The notes beneath the pieces are model-generated. The model searched no databases and was not told the DNA's origin. It saw nothing but the letters and a program-made list of their open reading frames with translations. A program made the translations under genes and the position numbers. Positions 51,778 through 62,869 of a stretch of DNA of 64,000 nucleotides are shown in pieces; the stretch's first letter is position 1; each line of letters opens with the position of its first letter. Source of the stretch: Plumapathes pennacea (Eukaryota > Cnidaria > Anthozoa > Antipatharia > Myriopathidae); NCBI GenBank assembly GCA_964036295.1, contig OZ038465.1, positions 6,765,667 through 6,829,666 on the forward strand. The letters are read 5' to 3'.

Positions 51778-52141
51778 CGCCCGGTTGGCTCAGTTGGTTG
51801 AGTGCCGGTCTTTCGTGCGGGAGGTCGCGGGTTCGAACCCCGGCCGGACCAGCACTCAGGGTCTTAAAATAATTGAAGAGAAGATGCTGCCTTTGTTTCT
51901 AACAGCAGATGGTAAGATCTTCACTTGGCTCGGCTGACTACGTAAAATGGCGGTCCCGTCTCCCTATACTTCTATACTTGATGACAGGGGGACGTAAAAG
52001 AACCACTGAGGACGTAAACAAATCTCTGGCAGTGACCACCCTCAGTGCCTGTTTTCCACAGTAATATGGCGAAGTCAAATTGTCGCTGAAAAGCCCCTTG
52101 AGGGGAGCATCAATAAAAATATGTATGTATGTATGTATGTA
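51778..52141 (+). mobile_element. tRNA-derived SINE with (ATGT)n tail
   Basis: Head GCCCGGTTGGCTCAGTTGG (A-box) and GGGTTCGAACCCC (B-box) spaced as in a tRNA. The acceptor pairing is imperfect and no clean anticodon arm forms. The body runs about 270 bp to AATAAAAATATGT and five ATGT units. It is a different SINE family from 41105-41460. Confidence 0.78.
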
Positions 52142-54150
52142 ATTGACTTCGCTAAACAACTCGAGATGTGGCCAGTGAATTGCTCGTTACTTGTGTGTAA
52201 AAGTTAACTGCATCCCATCCAAACTCAACACCATTGGGCTCTGTGGAACATGCACGGATAAATTGGATTTTAGGGAACGATTTTGGCTTGCGTTCTTTAG
52301 TTCACCGCGGAAGCTTTGAGAATAGCCGTAAACTAAATGTTTGATGGATACCGCTCGGGGATTGCAAATTTCTCTGTCGCCGCTAAATATTTAGTCCCGA
52401 CGAAACTTTCTGTGGCGGCACGAAATACTTCTGGGAAGATAACAGGCCGAAAACCAAAGCTACGATGAGCTTTAGCCGCAAAACAATGGCGATTTATGCT
52501 TTACTTTGTACATGACATCTGTTGCCTCATAAAATTCTTCTGCTTATCGTACTTTGCCTGTTGAAATGTTTCTTTCATTCAATCATGTAGCCTTTGTTTC
52601 GCAATGGTCATTGTATACCAGATATGAAAAATACACCGAAATAGTCCTGAGCATTGAGTTTGCAGTTCACAAATGACTGAACACACTGTGAACAAAACCG
52701 CAATAATATTGACGTAAACAAGTGTCGTGTTACATTCCTCGCTTGTTACAGAACACGAAAACTCGAAAGCCTGATAGAAGAAACGTATTCAGTTAATAAA
52801 AGAAAACACAAAAGTATTGAAGCGAAGGCTGGATTAATCGTGGCCTCTCGTTAGAAATAAGAGTCGAAGTCAAACTGTCAAAAATCAATTGTGCATAAAA
52901 AGATATGTCACGCATTCTCAAAATGCAGGGTCGCTCAACCTTTAAGAAGCAAGTGTATGAGTGTTGTAATGATAATTTATAGTTTAATCAGGTTTCATTT
53001 GAGCAAGGTGTCAACAGCCAAGTTCTCTATAACTGTGTGATATTTTTCTGGTGAGAAACTGGAAGTCTCTCTTGGGAGTTCCACTCTTGTCCCTACTTTC
53101 CATTTTAGTATATTCTGGTCTCGACGCAACTCACGCCGCGAGCTCACTGGCAATGCCAGTCTAACACTGCTGCGCTCACAATCACTATGTTCAGCAGTCG
53201 TATGACCATCAAAGTTTGTCGGGTAATTTACACAGGATTAAGATACATTTTTTTTTTGATAATACACAGGATTTGCACCTCTAGCATTCCCATATAAAAA
53301 GAATGGGGATGCTCATCGAGAATTTTGCCCCCTAAGAGGTATTAAAATGGGTGTGGCTCAAGCTCAGTTTGATCCCTAAAACATACCAATAAAGCATGCA
53401 AAGAATTTAAAGTTTTGGTGCCTTTAATTGCTATAAAAACCCACACAATAAAAGTTCATTTGACTGACACCTGACCCTAAATGGTACCATGTCACATTAA
53501 AATGTCAGCGTTTGATGTTGAGCACCTTAAGCGGTACCAAAACCAGTGGAGGTACAACAAACATCCCTGTCCTTTTTTATAGGGGATTCCCCCCCCCCCC
53601 CCCCCCCCCTCAGGTAATTAAGTCATCTAGCTTACCAACCTGGACCACTGCAGAGAGCACTCCATGGATAACACTCCTTGCTTTTCAACATTGTACTCAT
53701 GAACCCTTTTGAGACAAATAAAATGATGAGAATTAGTTACAACTATATGTATACGCTGCACAGGAGGGAGTAGTGGGGTGGAGGATACATGTTGTATAAT
53801 AATTAGCCATATAGGCAAAGGGTCAAGCATTTTAGTTTGATGTATGGTATCTATTGTTGTTTAGGTCTAGAATAGGGTAGTATATTTATTTTGTTTTGGT
53901 ATGTGGGGCATTTGATCAGTCCTGTTAAACCAACCCTTAAGAATTTGACCTGGAGTCTGGCCCCCAAGGTAAGGACACCTGGACTTTTGTGAGGTGGGTC
54001 ACTTATTGTGGACATCTCGAATTTTCAAACGCCTCAACATGGGGAATTTGATTAAATGTGACCCATATTTCTATCCCAAGGGCAAGAAATTTGACCAAAA
54101 AATCCCCAAAAAAGGCAAATTCCAACCCTTTGCCCCCTTGCCCACACTTA
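52142..54150. other. Intergenic, no gene seen
   Basis: A degraded CTTTCACTCCCAAGA-family copy at about 52915-53090 (GTATGAGTGTTGTAATGAT...CTCTTGGGAGTTCC) and a poly-C run at 53589-53609. No supported coding exon. Confidence 0.5.
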
Positions 54151-54153
54151 TGA

Positions 54154-54410
54154 CTGGGCAAAACGAGGACACATTGTGGCGGCAACATTGTGTCCTTCGA
54201 TGTTTCCAGGGTGGCAAAACGTGCTGCAACATTTTTGCGCTCCGCGCGGACACAACAAATGTTTTTAAAGTTTTTCAGAAACAATTTTTGTGTCCAGGAC
54301 ACAAATTTGTGTCTGCAACAAATGTTTCGCGTGTGGCAAAACGGGGCAACATTTGGGAAACATGTGCGCGGTGGCAATGTTGCCGCCACAATGTGTCCTC
54401 GTTTGGCCAG
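54154..54410. mobile_element. 257-bp palindromic MITE, CTGGGCAAAACGAGGACAC end
   Basis: The left arm CTGGGCAAAACGAGGACAC... and right arm ...GTGTCCTCGTTTGGCCAG pair over about 45 bp with inner AACATT/AATGTT words, and the centre is GTCCAGGAC. The symmetry makes 147-codon open frames on both strands, which are not genes. Confidence 0.88.
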
Positions 54411-55097
54411 GCCTTTAGGCTTAGCATAGGCGCATAAAAGCAACACTGCAACCTTCCCCCACCCTCGGCCCGGCTAATTTACATTGTGCATAAACGCAAA
54501 TACACTTCTAGCAACAATTGACGTGGGGAAATCAGGGATATGCAAATGAAAAAAACTTTGGAATGGTACAGTTCTACCCAAATAAATGAGAACATACCAA
54601 TTATTCACTAAAGGTGACGTGCTTTTATTGATCTTATGCAAGAATATCTCTTTTTATAGTGTGTACTTGCCAATTCCAACTATTCCAAGCGGGAATTTCG
54701 ATAAAAGCAATCTAACAATATAGCACTGGCCAAATATCGATTTCGATTTACATCATTCTACTACACTTGCAGTAAGAGTTACGTCCACATATTCATACGT
54801 TGCTCTACGACTTCTTATTCGTACAAACCATCAAAATTAAACCAAGGGAACATGCAATCATGCTTAACAAATAACTGAACGAGTACACTCCCATCTTTAG
54901 AGCTCTATATGACTCATATGTGGGAGTTCTCCCAACCACCCCTCCCCCCGGGATACGGCGTCTTTAGTCAGTTCACTGGCGGCCAATTCACAACCTTCAC
55001 AAAAACGATGCTTCCACAGAAAAATTTAGCTTTGGGTTTCAATTATATGTCGCAGCCATTATATGTTGTGTTAGTACGAGAAGTTTGCTTGTGGTCA

Positions 55098-55303
55098 TTA
55101 ACCCTTTCACTCCCAAGATCAAAATACAAATTCTCCCATACCTAAAATAAGAAAATGTACGAGTGATGAAACGAGAATTAATGTTTTAATCAACTGTCAT
55201 TTGAACAAGTTATCAAATGCCAAATTCTCCATACTGCATAATATATCTCTGGTGGGAGACTGAAAAGAGAAAATTGAAGTTGATCACTCTTGGGAGTGAA
55301 AGT
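55098..55303. mobile_element. Best copy of the CTTTCACTCCCAAGA MITE
   Basis: CCCTTTCACTCCCAAGATC at the left and TCACTCTTGGGAGTGAAAG at the right form terminal inverted repeats around a ~170-bp core. Other copies: 5361-5553, 34058-34259, 52915-53090 and 61560-61718. Confidence 0.82.
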
Positions 55304-55431
55304 ACTTTACCTGGCATGACGTTGCCCCCGTGGCCACAGGAAATGTAATCCTAGTGACAAACAAGAGCACCATGAAATATGAACACGTGGCCCAATTCAG
55401 CAATGACGCACGGTTTTCGGGTGATTGTCAG

Positions 55432-55665
55432 TTAACTTTTTGTCCGAAATCGGCCGTTTTTTGTCTGCTACTAAAAACGATGTCCCGTCTCGGCCGATCA
55501 TTCAAATTGCATACAATTTATAGGGAATGTCTCTGAATGATTTCCAAATATGCTGTTGCAAACTTTATGTATATTTCCATCTATCCGCGAGAAATAAGAC
55601 ATCAAACTTCGTATAACAAACCGCCATTTCTGGTCAAATTTACAGATAAATAAATGCGTAGTTTT
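55432..55665. repeat. Host repeat copy 1, left part (interrupted)
   Basis: Begins TTAACTTTTTGTCCGAAATC and ends ATGCGTAGTTTT. It aligns with 60124-60355, with ~80-85% identity by eye. Its continuation (TTTAAAGCTTTATCTCG...) resumes at 59970, after the inserted transposon. Confidence 0.88.
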
Positions 55666-57061
55666 CACTGTGTCAAAAGAGGCGTACACGGGAATATCCG
55701 TGTCATTGATATTATGTTTGCACGCTGCGCGTCAAGGACGAGAACGCCGCGTGTCTTATCACGTGGAGTGTCACTTAGAATCCAGTTCACGACACATCCC
55801 TACACGGAGTGTCTGTTAGTGTCACGTATCCCAACACTTGCACGTTGCGTGTAGTCCCATGTCGAGCAACCTGATACTCGAGTTACTTAGCGTGTTTGGA
55901 ATGGGAACGCGAGGTGTCTACGCATGTGGCGTGTCACAAAGAGCCTGATTCATGCCACTTTGTTACACGAAGTGTCCGGCGTGTTATCTGGTGTCGTACG
56001 ACGAGTACTTTGTCACACGCACGTCCGTCTTTATGTCAGTAAATCTTCACGCCAAGGAGAATGTAAACTTGAGTTTGAAATTTTCAATGTTTAGGCAAAG
56101 TCAGGGGGCTGTTTAAATATTTTTTGAGACCGATTTAGTCGTGTATCAAGTGGTAAATTTAGTTATTTCCATGTTTCCTGATTGTTTTCAGTTGGATTGA
56201 ACTGACACTTGATAGAAACAGTAAAGTAGAAGTCTAAAGACTCTCCTGACGCCATTTCGATAATTGCAGTTTTGCGCCGCATGGCAGCATCGGAGATCAA
56301 GGCGAGCGCAATTCTTTATGTATACAAAATTTGAATACATCCTGATATTTCCTTGAATGTCATTTAGTTGCAACTCCCACGGGGGAGAAGGCTACGAACG
56401 GAAAGACAGGGAGAGGGAAAACGATCATGAACGAATCATGAAGCCACAGGCAAACAGATGTGAGAGACAAAGGCCTCCCACATGTGGTATATCTGTAATT
56501 TTGGTGCTACATGTTCACCATAACTGATTCTGGATATTACAAGATCAACTATGATAAATCTAAATAATTATTTGTTTTAGTTTTGGACAGTTAACTATGC
56601 TAGTGCTTCATGAAGCTGCTCGGTGCAGCCAAAATATTTTGAAGTATATTTTTAAATTTCAAATTGAAGATGTATTTTATGCGACCAAGGATTAGCTGGA
56701 TTGCTACATGTGAATGAGGATTTCACTAACTGACCAAAGAAAGCGTTCCTCTCACAGTACTGCAGCATCACAACGCATTTTTAACTCGTCATATGTTAAT
56801 ATGCTTATTGATAAATGAGAATTCCACTAACTGCCTAAAGATGAGACATCTTGACAGTCTGTTGCCCAAAGATGGGACATCTTGACAACACAAGAGCTTT
56901 CCTCTCATTTATCGCTAAATAAATCTGAAATCCACAAAATAAATAAGAAAAAACTGGAGGAAATGAAGTCGTGACCAGCAGGCGATTAAAAGAGCATATC
57001 ATATGAAAACATAAAGCACGTGCATAGTTAAACACCTTTCGTAAAAGTTAATATTTTTGTA

Positions 57062-57525
57062 GTTGCCAAAATGCGGGTGCCATTGTGTCAATATAAATCC
57101 TGAAGCTTGCTGCAAATTTCTGCAATCAAAGGCCTTCGTTTAGGTTCTTGATTTAATGCATTTCTCAGCTAATGTCATCAAGTGCTCAGAGCTGATCTTA
57201 ACAGCAACACACCTAAAAATCTGTCCAAGGGAGTAAATGTCACTGACAGCTGATGTGTTCCATTAACTATTTCAGGAGCAATTTTGCGGGTGATGTTTCT
57301 TGTACAATTCTTGATTTTAAAGTGAGAGCTTCTTAATGGACGCGTGTGATTCTCCGATACATTTCCCAAAATCAATTAAAATTGCATGGTAGTTATTGTT
57401 ATGGAATGAAATCAATATGTTATCAGCCTTGATGTCCCTATGTACATCGTCTTTGATATGTAAGAACTGTAGAGAATTTGCTAAATCATTTAGTAACTTT
57501 ACCCAAGAATTAAGGCATGGCAAGA
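57062..57525 (-). pseudogene. Protein kinase fragment, frameshifted
   Basis: The minus strand reads FLHIKDDVHRDIKADNIL and LIDFGK (catalytic loop and DFG). After a frame change it reads TRKIAPEIVNG (APE motif), after another AVSDIYSLGQIF, and after a stop and third shift KRRPLIAEIC. Subdomains VI to XI are therefore present in order but in at least three frames, so it is a pseudogene. The N-lobe is not recognisable. Position inside the transposon suggests captured or co-mobilised host sequence. Confidence 0.75.
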
Positions 57526-58276
57526 TTCAAAGAGCTTTTGTGCAACGTTTGAAAAAAAATCCCTACAACTAACACCAATAACCCTGAGAAGAAATCTATT
57601 TGGCAAGGTTGTATAACCTGGTTTTGCGTTATTTGTGCTAACACAGGATCTATTGTGTTTAATGGGCGGTAAAACAATACGCACGGAAATGCCTGACGAC
57701 TAAGTAATTCCGGTCTCTTACTAACAATCACGAACATTCAGCTTTCGTTGGAGAGAAAATAACAACACTGCAGTTTCAACGAGCTAATGATATTTTATAC
57801 CGAGTTATAATTAATGTAAGTTACGATTTAGTCTGTTTGCTTGTGTATGCCTATCAATTCTAATTCTTCAGTTCTTGCCTTACGAAAGTGTCTTTTCCTC
57901 TTCTTTCTCTTATTTCGCATTAGCCTCTTTTCATCTTTCTTATTCTCTCGACTGAACCTCTGCTTTCCCATCGCCGCCTTCTCTACGAGGTCGCAGGTTC
58001 CCGCGTCAGCCACTGTTTCCCGCGCGGCCGTTTACAGCCTGGTTTTGAGTGTGACCGCTAGAATCCGAAATGCGGGCGCAAGATTTAAGGGATTAACGTG
58101 ACGCTCTTGGATTGGACAATCTTAGCTGTCAAGTTTTTCCTTTCAATACATATAATCGTCAAACAGTTAACATACGACCTTTGGACTCTGTAGGACTTTG
58201 AGTCAGTAACTCTTAGTCGGACCTCGTAATTTTTCTTGTTAGCGATAAAAAACCTCTTTGCAGACGTTGTAAGCTC

Positions 58277-59409
58277 AAATGGTATCCACTGGCACCTTTT
58301 TCGGATCGAACAGTAGTAGCAGTCGAAACAACGGATCTTCTGGGCCTTCGAGATTTAGGCACGCAAATGTACCTGCCGCTTCAAATGGTCGTGCTCGGCA
58401 TCAAACAGAGAAACTACGACGCCGATAATTCAAGGAAATGTTGTCATATCGTCAAGAGAGTTAGGGGCACTTTTGGACAGAAGGAAAACTCAGACTCTGA
58501 CAGACCTACTGAAGAGACAGAACAACGACATTCAGAGAATGGCGGGAAAGGTGAGGAGTCCCAAAAAGAAATGTCGGAGATCAAGGACCAAATCAAGCAG
58601 ATAAGAACTGAACTGAGCAATGGCCGCACATTACAGCATTAGGAATCCTCTCACTATGGGCCCGTTCCTAAAGCTTTGAAGGTAATTATTCCTATCGTGA
58701 CTCTGACTCCGTCGAACAATGAAGATAGTGAGGGAACAGGAATTTGTATTAATTATAATGAGATTAGAGAACAGGAAACCACACAAGAGGTGTGAAAAGC
58801 TCTGATAAATTTTAGACACGTGCTAATGCATTTTAGCATGCTTTCTTATCTGTGGTTGCTCCGTTATTACTAGGATGAAGTTCATATGCTGCATAACCGA
58901 CAGGAGGACGAAAAGCGAGGGGTATGTATATGAAAAAGTCCTGAAAATTATCTTCATAATATCCTTTTCTTATTGACGTTCATACATGCAGCGTGTGTCT
59001 TTTCTATTTAGTATTGACAGCACTCACAATAAAAGAGTTAGAGGCTTTCTGTACGAGCAGCTCTCAAAAGAAAATGACAGTTATCCAAAGAGCGTTGTAA
59101 TGCGTAAGTTCTACAAACATATTTCCTCAAATATAACGTCTTTGTATAGAATATGTGTAGTACATGATTATAAAATAAACGTCGGCTTGCGGTATCTGTA
59201 CAGCTGACGCTAAAACCTGGAATTTGTACAGGGTTATATAGGTCTCATGTCTGTTGCCCCGCTTTATGTTTTCAGGTGCTATTTCAAGATACTATGAGAC
59301 GAAGAGGCAACAGCATCTTGACAACTTGCCTGACAGGAGGGAAGCCGTAGGAAAACGGCACAGAAATGTATTGACCTATGATATACTTGTTTGCAATAAA
59401 ACTTATTAA
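58277..59409 (+). CDS. Small spliced gene inside the transposon, function unknown
   Basis: Well supported are two 3' exons: 59018-59102 (IDSTHNKRVRGFLYEQLSK, donor GTAAGT) and 59276-59409 (acceptor TTTTCAG, RYYETKRQQHLDNLPDRREA, stop TAA, AATAAA overlapping the end). They join in phase 1 and code a basic, helical C-terminus. Upstream, 58277-58798 contains candidate exon sequence: MVSTGTFFGSNSSSSRNNG, a charged coiled-coil-like stretch (EMSEIKDQIKQIRTEL) and, beyond an in-frame TAG at 58640, YGPVPKALKVIIPIVT. The 5' part is therefore either mis-modelled or broken. No family recognised, and a DNA-binding or accessory transposon protein is possible. Confidence 0.4.
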
Positions 59410-59969
59410 CCTGAACGTATTGCATGGTGTTTCGCTTTGAACTACAGATGGCAGAGGGAGGCCGATATAGAACTGAATGCATTGCAGAAATAAAATAGTG
59501 CCGTAATGTAATATAAATTCTGCAAGGTAAAGCAAAAAGCCAGAAGAATTCGTCACATTCATTACTTGAGAACTGTGGAATTTCAGTGGCGGGATACGAG
59601 GCGTGTCGCGTAATTTCTTGGCGTACACGATTCCCAGTACGTACAAAATTCAGCTAATATAAACAGCGTGCTCTAGCAGTCACGCCAAGCGTCGTGTAAT
59701 GCCCGGTGCTTGATTCCCAGGTAATTTTTGCGTGTCGTTCAATATCATGACATTCCCGGAGCCAAACACGCCAAGTATCAAAGACGTGTCAACATCCGGA
59801 TATTCGGTGATAGGGAAAAAGTCCGAATCATAGCGTGTCCGGTGCCGACATTTCCATGACACGTTAAATGTTCGGAACACTGAAACGTAATGACACTCCC
59901 GTATTCTTTAAGAATACGAGTTCGTATCGGCAAATGTCATGCACCGTGCACGCCTCTTTTGACACAGTG

Positions 59970-60420
59970 TTTAAAGCTTTATCTCGTTAATAATGACAAG
60001 AAATAAGCCAGTTCAACCGCCTGAAGTCTCGTTATAGTCGCAGTAAGAATCCCCGTAAGTTTGGAAGGATTTATATTTTTGGTCGAAATGGGCCGATTTT
60101 CGACCAGAAGCTAAGCCTAACACCTTAACTTTTTGTCCAAAATCGGCCGTTTTTTTTGTCTCTTACTGAAAACAATGTCCCGTCTCGGCCGATCATTCAA
60201 ATCACATGAAACTTTCAGGGAATGTTTCGGAATGATTCGCAAATATGTTGATACAAACTTTATGTCTACATTTAGATCTGTGTGCAAGTAAAAGGACTTT
60301 AAACTTCGCATAACAAACCGCCATTTCCGGTCAAAATTACAGATAAATATATGCGTAGTTTTAAAGCTTTATCTCGTCAACAATGACAAGAAATAAGCCA
60401 GTTCAAATGCCTGAAAACTC
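59970..60420. repeat. Host repeat: end of copy 1 and intact copy 2
   Basis: 59970-60030 is the right remainder of interrupted copy 1 (AAAGCTTTATCTCGTTAATA). 60124-60420 is an uninterrupted second copy including ATGCGTAGTTTTAAAGC, which matches the two flanks of the transposon joined with a single TTT. Confidence 0.85.
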
Positions 60421-60547
60421 CCTGCGTTCCAGTTGGTATTCCAGGAATTCACTCTCCGCATCTAATGTTGTGTCACCTAGCCAAGTCTCTGTGAAGATTC
60501 ATACATCCAGTTGGAGTAGTAGCATTGGAGCTTGCATCTAGTGCTGT

Positions 60548-60800
60548 GTTGTTCCTAGCCAGGGCCACTCTACTGCGATGCGGAGCATGTAGTATTTATA
60601 ATTGTTCAAAGGTATCTTGTGATGTTTTATATTCCTAGCCAGGACTACTCTACTGCGATGCGGAGCGTGTGGTATTCATAATTGTTCAAAAAATTCTAAT
60701 GATCTGATGTTCCTAGCCTATGTTTCTATCACTTTTTTTTTAAATATTATCATATTTGCAGGACTACTCTATTGCAGTGTGGCGCATGTATCTATTGTTA
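60548..60800. repeat. ~85-bp tandem repeat, about three copies
   Basis: Core CTACTCTACTGCGATGCGGA followed by GTATT.ATAATTGTTCAAA at 60552 and 60636, with a third diverged copy at about 60760 (GACTACTCTATTGCAGTGTG). Confidence 0.75.
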
Positions 60801-61780
60801 TTATTTTTCCAAGCTATGTGATGATGTGTTATATTCCTATAATCAGAAATAATCAAATGAACAACATAATAAACCCTTACCAGACTACAGACATGAAGCC
60901 GTTCAAGCTGTCGCTTTTTTTCGTTGTCACTGTTGATTTTTATTCTGTACCACATCTTTCATATAGATTGAAGTTAGTGTGTATATGCCTTTAGTGTAAG
61001 ACAACCACTCTAGCTTGTACTCGACACCATGCCAAGGCTAAGTACATTGGCCAAACCTCGTCTTGTTACATATTACCGGCTTCCGTTTGCCTTCGTATCA
61101 AGACTGAACCTGGTGAATTGTTACAACACTAAACGAATCTAATGTAACAAACAATCAGTACAATGCAGTTCGTGCCAAGAAAGTCAACAGCTTTTACATT
61201 GACGCACAATGCCGTCACTGTAAACAATGCAGCTACGATTTTCTCCACGTATGAACACTGTTTTGATTTCAAATGCACGATCGAAGAGTCACACATACTC
61301 CGACAAAACATGAGACCAGAGTAGAAACACATCCGAAGGACAGAACGTGTCAGCGAAAAAAAGGGCGCCCAACCAACCAGCGTGTGCCATTTCTCGATCC
61401 CAACAAGCAAAAATCGGCTACCCTTGGACTTGGCTAAAGGCCAAGTAACAAGTGCCGTCTAGTGTTACATTCCTGTCTTAAAAATTTATATTTGCCGGAA
61501 GCCAAGCTGTCAAAATCGACGGTGCATGTAATTGAGATGAGTCTAGATATATTATTTTCTTTGCTCAAAATGCAGATTCTCTAAAGCGTATGGGTGTTGT
61601 AATGATATTATCTTTTTCAATCAGTTGTCCTTTGAGCAAGTTGCCAAAAACCAAGTTCTCTGTACTGTATGAAATTTTTCTGGTGAGAGACTGAACGAGA
61701 AAATTAAAGTTCGTCACTCGACTAAATTATATTCATTGGTTTCCCTAGTCTTATCTCGTGTTCTCCCGACTTCCCGCGTG
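60801..61780. other. Spacer before the satellites, no gene seen
   Basis: Only a degraded CTTTCACTCCCAAGA-family copy (about 61560-61718) is recognised. Open frames lack family motifs. Confidence 0.5.
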
Positions 61781-61845
61781 TTTAGATGAGGCTGTTACAC
61801 TTACACTTACCATTGAAAAGTATTATTAATCATCACTACAGCGGA

Positions 61846-62850
61846 ACGAATCAGCACTGCACGGAAACGCATCATCACTACAGGGGAACGAATCATCACT
61901 GCACGGAAACGAATCATCACTACAAGGGAACGAATCATCACTGCACGGAAACGAATCATCACTACAGGGGAACGAATCAGCACTGCACGGAAACGAATCG
62001 CCACTACAGGGGAACGAATCAGCACTGCACGGAAACGAATCATCACTACAGGGGAACGAATCAGCACTGCACGGAAACGAATCATCACTACAGGGGAACG
62101 AATCAGCACTGCACGGAAACGAATCATCACTACAGGGGAACGAATCAGCACTGCACGGAAACGCATCATCACTACAGGGGAACGAATCAGCACTGCACGG
62201 AAACGAATCATCACTACCGGGGAACGAATCAGCACTGCACGGAAACGAATTATCACTACAGGGGAACGAATCAGCACTGCACGGAAACGAATCATCACTA
62301 CAGGGGAACGAATCAGCACTGCACGGAAACGAATCATCACTACAAGGGAACGAATCAGCACTGCACGGAAACGAATCATCACTACAAGGGAACGAATCAG
62401 CACTGCACGGAAACGAATCATCACTACAAGGGAACGAATCAGCACTGCACGGAAACGAATCATCACTACAAGGGAACGAATCAGCACTGCACGGAAACGA
62501 ATCATCACTACAGGGGAACGAATCAGCACTGCACGGAAACGAATCATCACTACAAGGGAACGAATCAGCACTGCACGGAAACGAATCATCACTACAAGGG
62601 AACGAATCAACACGGCACGTAAACGAATCATCACTACAAGGGAACGAATCAGCACTGCACGGAAACGAATCATCACGACAGGGGAACGAATCATCACTGC
62701 ACGGAAACGAATCATCACGACAGGGGAACGAATCAGCACTGCACGGGAACAAATCATCACTGCACAGGAATGAATCATCACTACAAGGGAACGAATCATC
62801 ACTGCATGGGAACAAATCATCACTACACGGGAACGAATCAACACGCACGG
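61846..62850. repeat. Satellite 1: 42-bp unit of two 21-bp halves
   Basis: Half-units start ACGAATCATCACTACAGGGG and ACGAATCAGCACTGCACGGA and alternate for about 24 dimers, with a less regular 3' end. The period is a multiple of 3, so long frames open on both strands; these are not genes. Confidence 0.95.
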
Positions 62851-62869
62851 TAACCGCCTGGAGGCGGTC

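Larger units (their letters stand above)
55666..59969. mobile_element. CACTA/EnSpm-like DNA transposon, 4304 bp, non-autonomous
   Basis: Terminal inverted repeats CACTGTGTCAAAAGAGGCG...CGCCTCTTTTGACACAGTG, flanked by a 3-bp TTT target duplication (55663-55665 and 59970-59972). The CACTG terminus and 3-bp duplication are hallmarks of the CACTA/EnSpm group. Both subterminal regions are crowded with GTGTC/GACAC words: about ten in the left 375 bp and seven in the right 370 bp. That is the subterminal-repeat layout these transposases use. The uninterrupted repeat at 60124-60420 shows the empty site. No transposase recognised. Inside are a broken kinase fragment (minus) and a small spliced gene (plus). 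Confidence 0.82.

Noticed and set aside
51778-51852. Functional tRNA gene
   Set aside because: No clean anticodon stem, imperfect acceptor pairing, and a tailed SINE body follows.
53994-54446. Paired 147-codon frames on both strands
   Set aside because: They arise from the palindromic MITE at 54154-54410.
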